16,237 nucleotides of DNA from NCBI GenBank assembly GCA_028565635.1, contig JAOXYB010024368.1:1-16237 (forward strand), given 5' to 3'. Positions 10,201-16,237 of the stretch are shown one piece after another. The notes under the pieces are model-generated. The model saw nothing but the letters and a program-made list of their open reading frames with translations, made no database searches and was not told the DNA's origin. The DNA comes from Phoronis ovalis. Taxonomy: Eukaryota > Phoronida > Phoronidae. The position numbers and the translations under genes were made by a program. Within the stretch, counting starts at the first letter, position 1. Each line of letters begins with the position of its first letter.

Positions 10201-13200
10201 TGTTGTCTCATCATCATTTCCTGCTGCCGTCTACGTTCCTCTTCCTGACGTTGACGTTCTTCATCCTGTTGTCTCCTGAAGAATACATCATTACATTGTT
10301 TCATCATTAGCATATCATGTTATAAGAGAGCAGGAATGTCCTTACTTGAAGTATACACGAAATTTTGAAACATGGATTAATTTTTAACCTGAAGTTGCCT
10401 TGCAACTGAGATACTGTTGACATCCTTAATCCACATCAGAGACAGGTTATGAGGACTTTAAATAACTGCAAGTTAAAGTCACTTATTCTATTTTAAACCA
10501 GTCTACATTTATCAAAAAATAAATTCCTTTTTTTTATTTATTAAAAGATATTTGCAAAGGTATTCTCCACGCAGTTTATGTCAATGGTCAAATCTTATAA
10601 GTTGAAAATAAGCAATTCCACAAACCTCATTTCCATCTCTCTGTTCCTCCTCATTTGATCATTCTGACGTCTTTCTTCTAACTGACGTAATTCTTCCTGG
10701 CGACGCATCAAATCTAAAATGACGTACAGGAATGTCATATCAAATTTCACTGACAGCTAGTTAAATTTCATGTTTTTGCAATATAGCATTATCCTTAGAG
10801 GTCGTCTGTTGTCTCTCATCTATTACAAAACACTAGTTATTCGATCTTGCATAAAAATACGGAAACACAATTATATTCGTAAAGAATGCCATATAATGAG
10901 AGACAATACTTCATGCATGAACAGAGTTGAAATGACTTACACACTGATCAGTGCTTATGACAGGATATTAACACTCATGTACCTGGTGGTTAATTTGGAA
11001 AACACAACTCATTACTTACAAAGTTGCTGATACAGGTGGCAAAGCATCTTTAGATTCGCTCTGACATACTAATTATTATACAGAATGTATGCTTTTATCT
11101 CTCTTACCCTGTCTAATTAGATTAGCCTGATATTCATGCATGGCATTGTCCATTTCCATGTCAAGTTTTTCCCTCGCTTCTTCCAACTGCTTCTTTAATT
11201 GTTCTCGTTGTCTGGCTTCCATTTCTTCCAGCTGCTTCCACCGCTGGCCAAATTCAAACTCAAATGAACTCGGGGCTGCAAATCTGGGAGGTTGTTCACG
11301 TTCTCTGCAAAAAAATAAGATAAAAAGAAATTCAACACAAAATTATTATGCTGAATTGTGATAGAATTGCTGTACTTTTACAAGATTTGCAATCCTTGCC
11401 TCAGTCAGGCTCTTCTATGTTCGTTAAAGGTAGCTTGTCCCTATATTACAGTAAGACATATAAGGTGTACTGTAGTTTTCAAAATAGAACTAACTTTAGT
11501 GTGTAACATTTTGCAATGGTTACAAAACTGGTAACTTATTAAGCAGTCAAATCACCTGTGTTGTCACTGCGTCAGCAATGAACAGGAGCATAAACTTACT
11601 TTTTATAGTCATTATTCTTTGGAACATATTTCTCTGGATAACCATCTTCTTCATCTCGCTGATCAAGAGGTTCAACAGTAATGGGACGAGGGGCACTGTC
11701 AAGAGGATTAACAAACCATTTATACAAGCATGGATTTATTACAGATTGCTCTCTACACCAAACTGTCACATGCAAACGATTGGATATCTACTCCTTACTA
11801 AATTAAGTTCTAAATACTAATACATACTGCAAAGGTCAAATGCAGTATTTCATAGGATATAATTTTTTTTATTTGAAAAACAAGTATGAATGAGCTAAAG
11901 CATGTGAGAGGTAAGTATTTTCTTGGTCTTCACTTGTACCAGGTGGCACACAAATTATCAAAAGAATCCAAATTAAGTACTTACGATGTCAGCATAAATA
12001 CTCCATCTCTTATTTTGTTTAATGCCTGTTGTGCACCAGGTTTTCTAGCAAATTCCACAATACCTACATTATAACATAAGAAGCAATGTGTAAATTTCAA
12101 TGTTGGCTAATTATTACACACTGGTCAGTGAAAAAGTTTATCTCCAAGTTATCAGAAAAGTATAAAGTAGATTTTAACTAAATCTAGAACAGACAGACAT
12201 TACAATTAATACTTTCTACCACTGGGAAAGTTATTACAGAAGAGGGGAGTGTAAACCCAAAAAATAATTTATATGAATTACATCACAGATTCAGTGAAAT
12301 ATAATTCATAACGCTATGCATGCAGCTTGTCAAGTCTCATGCACTCCTTTCTCCAAGTCGGGAACCGAAAATCTCCCGTTTCCGTGTTAAACTTAGTTAA
12401 CATATAATTAAATGCATGTTAAATATATATATAACATATTACCACTAAATAAACTAATAAATAAAATCAATCAATGGATCAGTTGTATGTCTCATATATA
12501 TCTATATTTTCTAAAACAATGTAATATCTATAATGACTACACAGCAATAGTAACTATCTAGATACTTTTAAAACCAAGATATTTTAATTTGATTGTGTAA
12601 ACTTTTCAACCTCCAAATGCAAAAAACCATGAAAATTGTTTCCTATGCTGATCATCTTAAAAACAGTAATCAATGTAGAGTGAATGTAAATCATCTTCTG
12701 TTATCAATTACTTTCAGTTGTTCGAGTGTATATATTTTATTCACCATTCATGCATTAACTGTCTTATTTTCATGTTTTGCATTTAAAATCTCAGTTATTC
12801 CCAATTCGCAAGGACAAACTCATTCATAATTCACCTGCTAATTTAAATGACAAAATCTCATATTTTAGAATTAACTAAAAAGATTATGGGTCTCTGGCAA
12901 AAATTGGGTAAGAAAATAGTGTGGGAACAAAAAATGTGTATGGGACAGAGGAACAAGACATATTACCTTCTCCCACAGGTCTACCACGGTCATCTACAAT
13001 TACAACAGCACGTTCAACATTGCCAAACTGAGAAAATGCCTCCTCAAGTAATTCATTTGATACTGTTGATGGAATATTTTTGACTCGCAATGCAGCACCG
13101 TGGGTTGCAAATCTTACACGCAATATCTTGCCATTTCTTTGTGTTCCATCTAAAGCATTTTTTGCAGCTTCTGCATGTTGTCTTGTGTCCTATAATCATA

Positions 13201-14908
13201 ACATTTAACCATAATTAACATGTAACCTGGATAAAACCAAGCATATTAAAACCATATATTCATTAAAAAGATATCTTTATACCAGTTAGAAATAAAATGT
13301 ACATACTTTTAGTAGAAAATGGAAATCATTTAATGCTTGTATGTCAGCTGTATTTTATTCCAACTATTTTACATAACAACCTAGTATTAATTGAAAATTT
13401 ATTGAAGGGTGAAGAAGCATACCTCTAAAGTTACCTCGAGCGTTCATCCCTACAATAGGCCCAATACTGACGTATTGGTCCTAACACTTTCCTATTAAAA
13501 TTCTCAAACAATGCTCTGATGGTTTTAGTTTGTTATTATCAAATGAAAAATGTATAAATATTTCTTGTGGCACAACTGTGAATTTTAACGAATTTAACTA
13601 AAAAAATATGAAGCTACCATAATGGTGTCTCCCGGGTTACTTTCACTGATTTTTAAAGGTCCGACTTATTTACAAGCGTAGACTAAGCCTATCCTAGTAT
13701 GGCTGAGTGAAAAATATCATTGTAAGGGTAATTTTTTTGTTAATTTCGAAAGATGACAGTTTTGAATAGGAAAGTGTTAGGGCCAATACGTCAGATATTG
13801 CGTATTGGGCCCAATATTAGGACTACCGGAGTGTCAGAGCCCGGGGGGGTGGTCAATATGAAATTGGGTACCCATGTTCCAACATGACTTTTCAAAAGCC
13901 CCCAACGAAGTGAAATTCTGCAAAAAATATATCCCTAAGTAAAATTCTGCAAAAAATATACCCCTAAGGAAGTGCTTTTTTTGAAAAAATACACCCCTAA
14001 GGAAGTGGATCACGTGATACCTGAACCCTGACCTGACCAATCGTATGCCGTGTTTTGAAAGGTCATTCTCAAAATAGCATCAATTCAGGAAGTAACTTTC
14101 ATATGACGAAGTGAAATTTTAACAAATACCCCAATGAAGTGAAACCTCCAAACAACACCCCTTAGCCTTAGGAAGTGTCACACCTCCAAAAAACCACCCT
14201 TTTCGTGATTTTAGCCAAAAAACACACTAAGCACGTAACGCGCGTTACACGCCGGCGGTTCCAAAAACATACCCTTTCACGCAAAATTTTGTTGGAACAT
14301 GCGTACCCACTTCCATATTGACCACCCCCCCCCCCCCCCGGTGTCAGAGACGCTTACTGTACAAATTGATGTGCTAGTTAAGCAGTGTGGTGCCTAGTGT
14401 TTGCATACAAAATTTTAAAACTAACATTTTGAATTTACGATTAATTTCTTTCTATGAAAGTCTAAGGATAAGTTTAAAGAAGAATAATCTGCCACAGTAA
14501 GCCAGTACATACCAGTCGAATGAAACCAAATCCTCTCGATGGGTTCAAAAATACTTCGGACACTTCTGCATATTCTTGGAACATCTTTTTAAAGTCTTCT
14601 TCTTGTATATCATTTGTTAAATTTCCTACAAATAATCTGCAACGCCCTGTAAATTTCTTTTCTGACTGTGAATTAGCGAGTTGATCACCCTCCATGCCGT
14701 CGCTACCTATATCCCCCCTGTCTTTGTTTCCTTGTCTCCTGTCATTATTTCTGTCGCCACCATTATGCCGATCTTGGCTCGGAGTTCGAGTGCTCTTTGT
14801 ATCACTTGCACCTTTGTTAGAAGGGCTGGAAGGAGGTGGTCCCCTCCTTTCACTTTTCACTCCCTTATTTACAGGAGGAGGAGCCGTTCTTGGCACAACT
14901 TTAGACAT
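3935..14908 (-). CDS. NONO: DBHS-family RNA/DNA-binding protein (NONO/SFPQ/PSPC1/NonA-like), complete, 10 coding exons
   Basis: Join on the minus strand: 14908-14513, 13189-12967, 12063-11985, 11695-11600, 11304-11108, 10713-10626, 10275-10116, 9858-9742, 9454-9311, 4297-3935. The product is 620 residues. Seen: a basic Pro/Gly/Arg-rich N-terminus (1-88), RRM1 (about 89-162; RNP2 LFVGNL, RNP1 RGFGFIRL), the DBHS hallmark RVRFATH, RRM2 (about 164-240; [24 protein letters not shown]), NOPS (about 240-290; [27 protein letters not shown]), a long charged coiled coil (about 285-400; [19 protein letters not shown]), a Gly/Met/Pro/Gln-rich tail with RGG motifs, and terminal KRPRY, a likely nuclear signal. 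Family knowledge: DBHS proteins form obligate dimers through RRM2-NOPS-coiled coil and act in the nucleus in transcription, splicing, RNA retention and DNA repair. The short N-terminus is more NONO/PSPC1-like than SFPQ-like, but the tail is long. It is probably the single invertebrate co-orthologue; the symbol is a family label. All phases close. Confidence 0.95.
4226..4249 (+). repeat. (ACC)8 microsatellite encoding poly-Gly in exon 10
   Basis: A pure 24-base run that reads as eight GGT glycine codons on the coding strand. It is a likely length-polymorphic site within the disordered tail. Confidence 0.9.
5024..5227. repeat. Small region with hairpin ends, possible degraded foldback element
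   Basis: GATCTCCTGGGGGAGAT at the left and GATCTCTCTGGGGAAGAT at the right are alike in direct orientation, and each is itself nearly self-complementary. Inside, a 22-bp motif starting ACCAAAAT (5090 and 5153) occurs twice, each ending in a T run. No target duplication could be defined. Confidence 0.3.
5728..5771 (+). repeat. 22-bp direct tandem repeat, two copies
   Basis: CTACAGATAATTGAATGACC followed by AG (5728-5749) is repeated at 5750-5771 with small changes at the end. It is a minor intronic duplication. Confidence 0.85.
6408..6455 (-). other. Candidate alternative terminal exon (15 codons plus stop)
   Basis: On the minus strand, a good acceptor (TTTATTCTTTCAG) ends at 6456. It is followed in phase 0, compatible with exons 7, 8 and 9, by a frame reading [15 protein letters not shown] then TAA (6408-6410). 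An ATTAAA hexamer lies downstream at 6210-6215. If used, it would replace the Gly/Arg-rich tail and the KRPRY end. Pyrimidine-AG strings are common by chance in AT-rich introns, so this is a hypothesis. Confidence 0.2.
7399..8118 (+). repeat. Tandem repeat of about 326-bp units: two units plus a truncated head
   Basis: Unit 1 (7468-7793) and unit 2 (7794-8118) align end to end. Both share TTTGACCCA followed by TTTTCAA, the GTCACCTA segment before a CCTATTACA block, CACCAACCTATG versus CACCAGCCTATG, CATGGCCRCCA, and AGCTGATCG with an AAAAACT tract. A truncated head (7399-7467) precedes unit 1 and matches only the first 70 or so bases. The units have diverged by many substitutions, so the duplication is not recent. 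Unit 1 has a hairpin, ATGGCCG-CCAAT-CGGCCAT (7660-7678), that unit 2 does not keep. Strand is nominal. Confidence 0.85.
9311..9454 (-). CDS. NONO: DBHS gene exon 9: Gly/Asn/Met-rich segment, symmetric cassette
   Basis: 144 nt (48 codons), phase 0 at both ends. The acceptor is GACACTTTCAG|GGCAATGC and the donor CCACTG|GTATGT. It encodes [20 protein letters not shown], a Met/Gly run, six consecutive Gly (GGA codons) and NNNQQQPL. The composition is prion-like, as in the tails of SFPQ, NONO and NonA. Reading through the donor gives only five more codons (VCTV then stop). Confidence 0.9.
9351..9368 (+). repeat. (CCT)6 microsatellite encoding poly-Gly in exon 9
   Basis: A pure trinucleotide run that reads as six GGA glycine codons on the coding strand. 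Length change would alter the protein by whole glycines. Confidence 0.9.
9742..9858 (-). CDS. NONO: DBHS gene exon 8: Pro/Gly-rich linker, symmetric cassette
   Basis: 117 nt (39 codons), phase 0 at both ends. The acceptor is TATTAATAG|CAAGCAGCG and the donor GGTCAG|GTAATG. It encodes [12 protein letters not shown], then [19 protein letters not shown] and RPQRHGQ. It is low-complexity and probably disordered. The acceptor has a weak pyrimidine tract. Because the exon is symmetric, skipping it would keep the frame. Confidence 0.88.
10116..10275 (-). CDS. NONO: DBHS gene exon 7: distal coiled coil with poly-Gln
   Basis: 160 nt, residues 360-413, ending in phase 0. The acceptor is TATTCTTCAG|GAGACAACAG and the donor ATGCAG|GTAAAGGTATAC. 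A second GT six bases downstream could add two codons (Val-Lys) in frame. It encodes Arg/Glu/Gln-rich helix, an eight-Gln run from mixed CAA/CAG codons (10155-10178) and then [13 protein letters not shown]. The mixed codons make expansion less likely than in a pure CAG tract. Confidence 0.92.
10276..10625 (-). other. Intron 6, 350 nt
   Basis: AT-rich, bounded by AG|GTTTGT and TTCAG|GAG. Nothing besides the splice sites is recognised in it. Confidence 0.85.
10626..10713 (-). CDS. NONO: DBHS gene exon 6: coiled coil
   Basis: 88 nt, residues 331-359 plus two bases. The acceptor is CATTTTAG|ATTTGATG and the donor ATGAG|GTTTGT, a weaker 5' splice site (GTTTGT, not GTRAGT). It encodes [19 protein letters not shown], then MRRNREMEM. 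This is uninterrupted charged helix, corresponding to the antiparallel and extended coiled coil used by DBHS proteins for dimerisation and polymerisation. Confidence 0.93.
10714..11107 (-). other. Intron 5, 394 nt
   Basis: Bounded by CAGG|GTAAGA and CATTTTAG|ATT. AT-rich; no repeat or conserved-looking insert seen. Confidence 0.85.
11108..11304 (-). CDS. NONO: DBHS gene exon 5: end of NOPS and start of coiled coil
   Basis: 197 nt, residues 265-330 plus one base. The acceptor TTATTTTTTTGCAG|AGAACG has a strong pyrimidine tract; the donor is ACAGG|GTAAGA. It encodes [20 protein letters not shown], the conserved RWKQLEEME, and a run of alternating charged heptads ([19 protein letters not shown]) ending in [10 protein letters not shown]. 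The Trp after GQR and the [12 protein letters not shown] segment across the next junction are family signatures. Confidence 0.94.
11600..11695 (-). CDS. NONO: DBHS gene exon 4: first part of the NOPS domain
   Basis: A 96-nt exon (residues 234-264 plus split codons). The acceptor is TTGACAG|TGCCCC and the donor AAAAA|GTAAGT. It encodes [12 protein letters not shown], an acidic stretch, [15 protein letters not shown]. This aligns by eye with the family pattern PRPVIVEPL...LPEK...NPxYxKERE. NOPS wraps around RRM2 of the partner subunit in known DBHS dimers. Confidence 0.93.
11985..12063 (-). CDS. NONO: DBHS gene exon 3: end of RRM2
   Basis: A short 79-nt exon covering residues 207-232 plus two bases of Ser233. 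The acceptor is ATGTAG|GTATTG and the donor GACATC|GTAAGT. It encodes [18 protein letters not shown] and then GVFMLT, the last helix and strand of RRM2 leading into NOPS. It enters with one base carried over and leaves with two, matching both neighbours. Confidence 0.92.
12064..12966 (-). other. Intron 2, 903 nt
   Basis: Bounded by GAAG|GTAATA and ATGTAG|GTATTG. It is AT-rich with a short TA run (12423-12432) and a small GC-richer patch near 12350-12385. No gene or mobile element is recognised. Confidence 0.85.
12967..13189 (-). CDS. NONO: DBHS gene exon 2: end of RRM1 and most of RRM2
   Basis: Residues 133-206 plus one base. The acceptor is TGATTATAG|GACACAAGA and the donor GAAG|GTAATA. It contains the end of RRM1 ([11 protein letters not shown], then LRVRFATH) and RRM2 up to [11 protein letters not shown]. 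The RVRFATH linker and the [13 protein letters not shown] helix are close to diagnostic for DBHS proteins. The RRM2 start ([10 protein letters not shown]) lacks the usual aromatic RNP2 residue, as in other DBHS RRM2 domains, which serve mainly in dimerisation. Confidence 0.95.
13451..13820. mobile_element. MITE-like element with about 35-bp terminal inverted repeats
   Basis: The left end contains CAATACTGACGTATTGG and CCTAACACTTTCCTATT (to 13496). The right end (13765-13820) contains the reverse complement with few differences: AATAGGAAAGTGTTAGGGCC, then CAATACGTCAGATATTG. Each end also holds its own hairpin: CCAATAC-TGAC-GTATTGG (13461-13478) and CCAATACG-10 nt-CGTATTGG (13783-13808). The inside is AT-rich and non-coding. 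Outer limits and target duplication are unclear, so the coordinates are approximate. Confidence 0.65.
13831..13839. repeat. Target-site duplication, left copy
   Basis: GTGTCAGAG directly before the CCCGGG start of the element; identical to 14341-14349. Confidence 0.75.
13840..14341. mobile_element. Non-autonomous inverted-repeat transposon, complete copy with target duplication
   Basis: It begins CCCGGGGGGGTGGTCAATAT and ends with the reverse complement of that pattern. Terminal inverted repeats of about 45-50 bp share GTGGTCAATATG, TGGGTAC and CATGTTCCAAC (left 13840-13884, right 14291-14341). The flanks carry the same word, GTGTCAGAG (13831-13839 and 14341-14349), an 8-9 bp target-site duplication whose last base overlaps the G of the element end. 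There is no transposase. Internally it is built from repeated GAAGTG and CCCCTAAGGAAGTG words. A partial second copy at 15866 starts at the same base, confirming the left end. The superfamily is unassigned; the duplication length fits hAT- or Mutator-type insertion. Confidence 0.85.
14235..14248. repeat. Perfect 14-bp palindrome GTAACGCGCGTTAC
   Basis: Self-complementary and CpG-rich, in an AT-rich element. It lies in the right part of the transposon; the corresponding part of the second copy is outside the window. Confidence 0.8.
14341..14349. repeat. Target-site duplication, right copy
   Basis: GTGTCAGAG directly after the C15-G end of the element. Its first G could belong to the element, giving an 8-bp duplication TGTCAGAG. 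Confidence 0.75.
14513..14908 (-). CDS. NONO: DBHS gene exon 1: disordered N-terminus and first half of RRM1
   Basis: Encodes residues 1-132 and ends phase 0 at CGACTG|GTATGT. The ATG at 14906-14908 has A at -3 (GCGAAAATGT). The frame stays open upstream through 23 codons to a TGA at 14978-14980 but contains no other ATG, so this is the first possible AUG start. Residues 1-88 are low complexity and basic, rich in P, S, R, D, N and G ([24 protein letters not shown]). RRM1 begins near [11 protein letters not shown], and the exon ends inside beta strand 3 at RGFGFIRL. Intron 1 therefore splits RRM1 directly after RNP1. Confidence 0.93.
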
Positions 14909-15000
14909 TTTCGCTTTAAACCAAGCTTCCAAGATGGCTTCGTTTTCACGCTTTCTTTGCCAGTGCCACCTATTGGTTCATGGCACAATGTCACGTGGTT
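14909..15000 (-). promoter_or_regulatory. 5' leader and promoter-proximal region of the DBHS gene
   Basis: Reading toward the gene: an E-box CACGTG (14992-14997), a CCAAT box in gene orientation (ACCAAT, 14972-14977) and GCCATCTTG (14930-14938), a match to the YY1 site (CAAGATGGC on the opposite strand). No TATA box is seen at a sensible distance. This fits a housekeeping-type promoter with a short 5' UTR. The transcription start itself cannot be located. Confidence 0.45.
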
Positions 15001-15389
15001 TACTAAGAAGCGAATTATTACGAATGAAACACGAAAATCATTAATAATGGCAAAGATAAACCATTAAATAATATCCAGTTTAAATTAGATTTAAGTTATG
15101 TTACATTATTTTTATAAATTACAGATGCACAAAAGTAGTTAAATAAGTGCACACTATGGAATCAAAAGAATGATAATAATTCGGTCTGACAGCCGGTCTG
15201 ATTTTCAAAACGAGGCAGCAGTTAAACAAGGTCTGCCGCTTTGTGGAGTATGTTTTTGATTTATGGAAACAGTCACTGTATTTACAGCTGATTTCTTTGC
15301 GATATATCGTCTAGACGTAGGACATTTCACTAATCTGATATTGATGTAAATCTGAACCACTTTCCAGATAGTTCTATATTCTGTCTGCG
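15001..15389. other. Upstream intergenic region
   Basis: AT-rich at first, with a short direct repeat GGTCTGA (15183 and 15195) in a more mixed stretch. No coding frame is recognised. It separates the DBHS start from the possible divergent exon. Confidence 0.5.
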
Positions 15390-15397
15390 AACCGGCG

Positions 15398-15430
15398 ATG
15401 TGTGACCTAAATCCCGAACAAAAAGAGCGG
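15398..15430 (+). CDS. Possible first coding exon of a divergent plus-strand gene
   Basis: ATG with G at -3 (CCGGCGATGT) opens MCDLNPEQKER, and the eleventh codon is followed directly by a consensus donor, CGG|GTAAGG. It sits about 490 bp upstream of the DBHS ATG in opposite orientation, in a locally GC-richer patch, as expected for a divergent promoter. Reading through the donor ends after about 15 codons. No downstream exon is visible before the window ends, so identity is unknown and the call is tentative. A related AAAAGGAGCGGGTTGAAGGT string at 15573-15592 raises the chance that this is repeat sequence. Confidence 0.22.
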
Positions 15431-15865
15431 GTAAGGTGCTTTCCATTTCGCGCCCTTGGAAGGGCCGTTTGGTTTTAGTTTACGTGGCATCCGTCTCCTT
15501 GCCGGCCTTGGCCTTACTCCTACTTTCACCTGCTTTGCGTCCGGGCATGCTATTGTCCAATTATTAAAACAAAAAAAAGGAGCGGGTTGAAGGTAGACTC
15601 TACGAGTCTGCGAAACAACCTAAAGAGTAAAGGGGCATCGCTCCCGGGCTTCGCCCCACTACTATTCAATACTGAGTACTATTCCAAATTTCCATTTCGC
15701 AGTGATACAGATATCACCCAAATGATGCAATGGTTAACGTTGTTTGTGGTATACTATTACGATGTTACATTTTCATTCAGTCTCATAAAATAAACATATT
15801 TATATTGAAATAGGTTATAAATGAAAGTGGGATTTTGCAGATATTATCCAATACAACCATGAATG
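15431..15865. other. GC-richer patch with hairpins, then AT-rich spacer
   Basis: 15431-15660 is GC-richer than the surroundings. It contains AGACTC-TAC-GAGTCT (15595-15609) and a GGGGC...GCCCC pair (15632-15657) enclosing CTCCCGGGC. It may be a CpG-rich promoter segment or a repeat fragment. 15660-15865 shows nothing recognisable. Confidence 0.4.
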
Positions 15866-16237
15866 CCCGGGGGGTGGTCAATATGAAAGTGGGTACCCAT
15901 GTTCCAACATGACTTTTCAAAAAAGACCCTATAACGAAGTGAAATTCTGCAAAAAATACACCCCTATTAAGAAAGTGATTTTTTTAAAAATACACCCCTA
16001 AGGAAGTGCTTTTTTGAAAAAATACCCCTAAGGAAGTGGAATCCTGACCTGACCAATCGTATGCTGTGTTTTAAAAGGTCATTCTCAAAAATAGCATCAA
16101 TTTAGGAAGTAACTTTCATATGACGGGGAATACACATTCCGGTAAACATATTAAGTTTTGTTGACTGTATTTGCACCCCTAACGAAGTGAAATTTTAACG
16201 ATTACCCTAACGAAGTGAAACTTCCAAACAACACCCC
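15866..16237. mobile_element. Second copy of the intron 1 transposon, truncated by the window end
   Basis: It starts CCCGGGGGGTGGTCAATATG, follows the 13840 copy closely through CATGTTCCAACATGACTTTT and the GAAGTG repeats, and has GACCTGACCAATCGTATG and GGAAGTAACTTTCATATGAC in common. It lacks the ATCACGTGAT segment of the first copy and has an insertion (about 16125-16170) that the first copy lacks. The right end is not in the window. Confidence 0.85.

Larger units (their letters stand above)
13190..14512 (-). other. Intron 1, 1323 nt, carrying two inverted-repeat elements
   Basis: Bounded by CTG|GTATGT and TGATTATAG|GAC. More than half its length is accounted for by the elements at about 13451-13820 and 13840-14341. 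The rest is AT-rich with nothing recognised. Confidence 0.85.

Noticed and set aside
10128-10310. Plus-strand Leu-rich open frame opposite exon 7
   Set aside because: It is the reverse complement of Gln/Glu/Arg codons in the coiled coil. No domain or splice context supports it.
13834-14040. Minus-strand frame inside the transposon with repeated HFLRG-like words
   Set aside because: The repeated peptide comes from translating the internal GAAGTG nucleotide repeats. There is no conserved coding pattern between copies.
13900-14190. Regularly spaced AAGTG words considered as a CRISPR-like array
   Set aside because: Units are short and imperfect and the intervening bases are themselves repeated. 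The block sits inside a transposon in a eukaryotic intron.
14909-14932. Extending the DBHS protein eight codons upstream to a TTG (14932)
   Set aside because: TTG is not a normal start in animals. The ATG at 14908 has a good context and is the first ATG after an in-frame stop at 14978-14980.
14681-15067. Overlapping plus-strand open frames opposite exon 1 (including one to 15044)
   Set aside because: They lie antisense to a well-supported coding exon and its leader. Their low-complexity Leu/Ser composition is the mirror of the Gly/Arg/Asp-rich DBHS frame.
15390-15660. GC-rich patch considered as a tRNA or snRNA gene
   Set aside because: No cloverleaf with A and B boxes and no Sm-site arrangement could be drawn. 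The hairpins at 15595-15609 and 15632-15657 do not fit a known RNA.

Overview
This is a eukaryotic, almost certainly animal, nuclear genome window. It is AT-rich, with GT-AG introns, long non-coding stretches, simple repeats and short inverted-repeat transposons, and it has no bacterial features. One gene dominates it: a complete, ten-coding-exon gene on the minus strand for a DBHS-family (Drosophila Behaviour/Human Splicing: NONO, SFPQ, PSPC1, insect NonA) RNA- and DNA-binding protein. The spliced reading frame runs from the ATG at 14908 to the stop at 3935 (1863 nt, 620 residues). Every junction has GT-AG ends and the phases close without a frameshift. Base composition, compact exons and a single generic DBHS gene suggest an invertebrate, perhaps a marine lophotrochozoan or invertebrate deuterostome. 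The species cannot be fixed from sequence alone.

Layout, left to right. 1-3480: no recognisable gene; AT-rich flank downstream of the DBHS gene, with one strong hairpin at 91-124. 3481-3934: probable 3' UTR, with an AATAAA hexamer (minus strand) at 3497-3502. 3935-4297: last coding exon (Gly/Arg-rich C-terminus and nuclear-localisation tail). 4298-9310: intron 9, about 5 kb, much longer than the other introns. It holds a roughly 326-bp tandem duplication and a plausible but unproven alternative terminal exon near 6408-6455. 9311-12063: exons 9 to 3, compactly spaced, encoding the Gly/Pro/Met-rich linker, coiled coil, NOPS domain and end of RRM2. 12064-12966: intron 2. 12967-13189: exon 2 (end of RRM1, most of RRM2). 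13190-14512: intron 1, packed with two adjacent inverted-repeat elements. 14513-14908: exon 1 (basic, disordered N-terminus and first half of RRM1). 14909-15100: 5' leader and promoter-like sequence with YY1-, CCAAT- and E-box-like motifs. 15390-15660: a more GC-rich patch with a possible first exon of a divergent plus-strand gene. 15866-16237: a second copy of the intron 1 transposon, cut by the window end.

The main points for a second look are: (i) a precisely bounded non-autonomous transposon with an 8-9 bp target duplication, confirmed by the second copy; (ii) a second inverted-repeat element abutting it, with hairpins at both tips; (iii) the very long last intron, which resembles the long intron 9 of vertebrate SFPQ and could host alternative 3' ends; (iv) in-frame cassette exons 8 and 9 in the low-complexity tail. 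I found no new defence, toxin or RNA system here.
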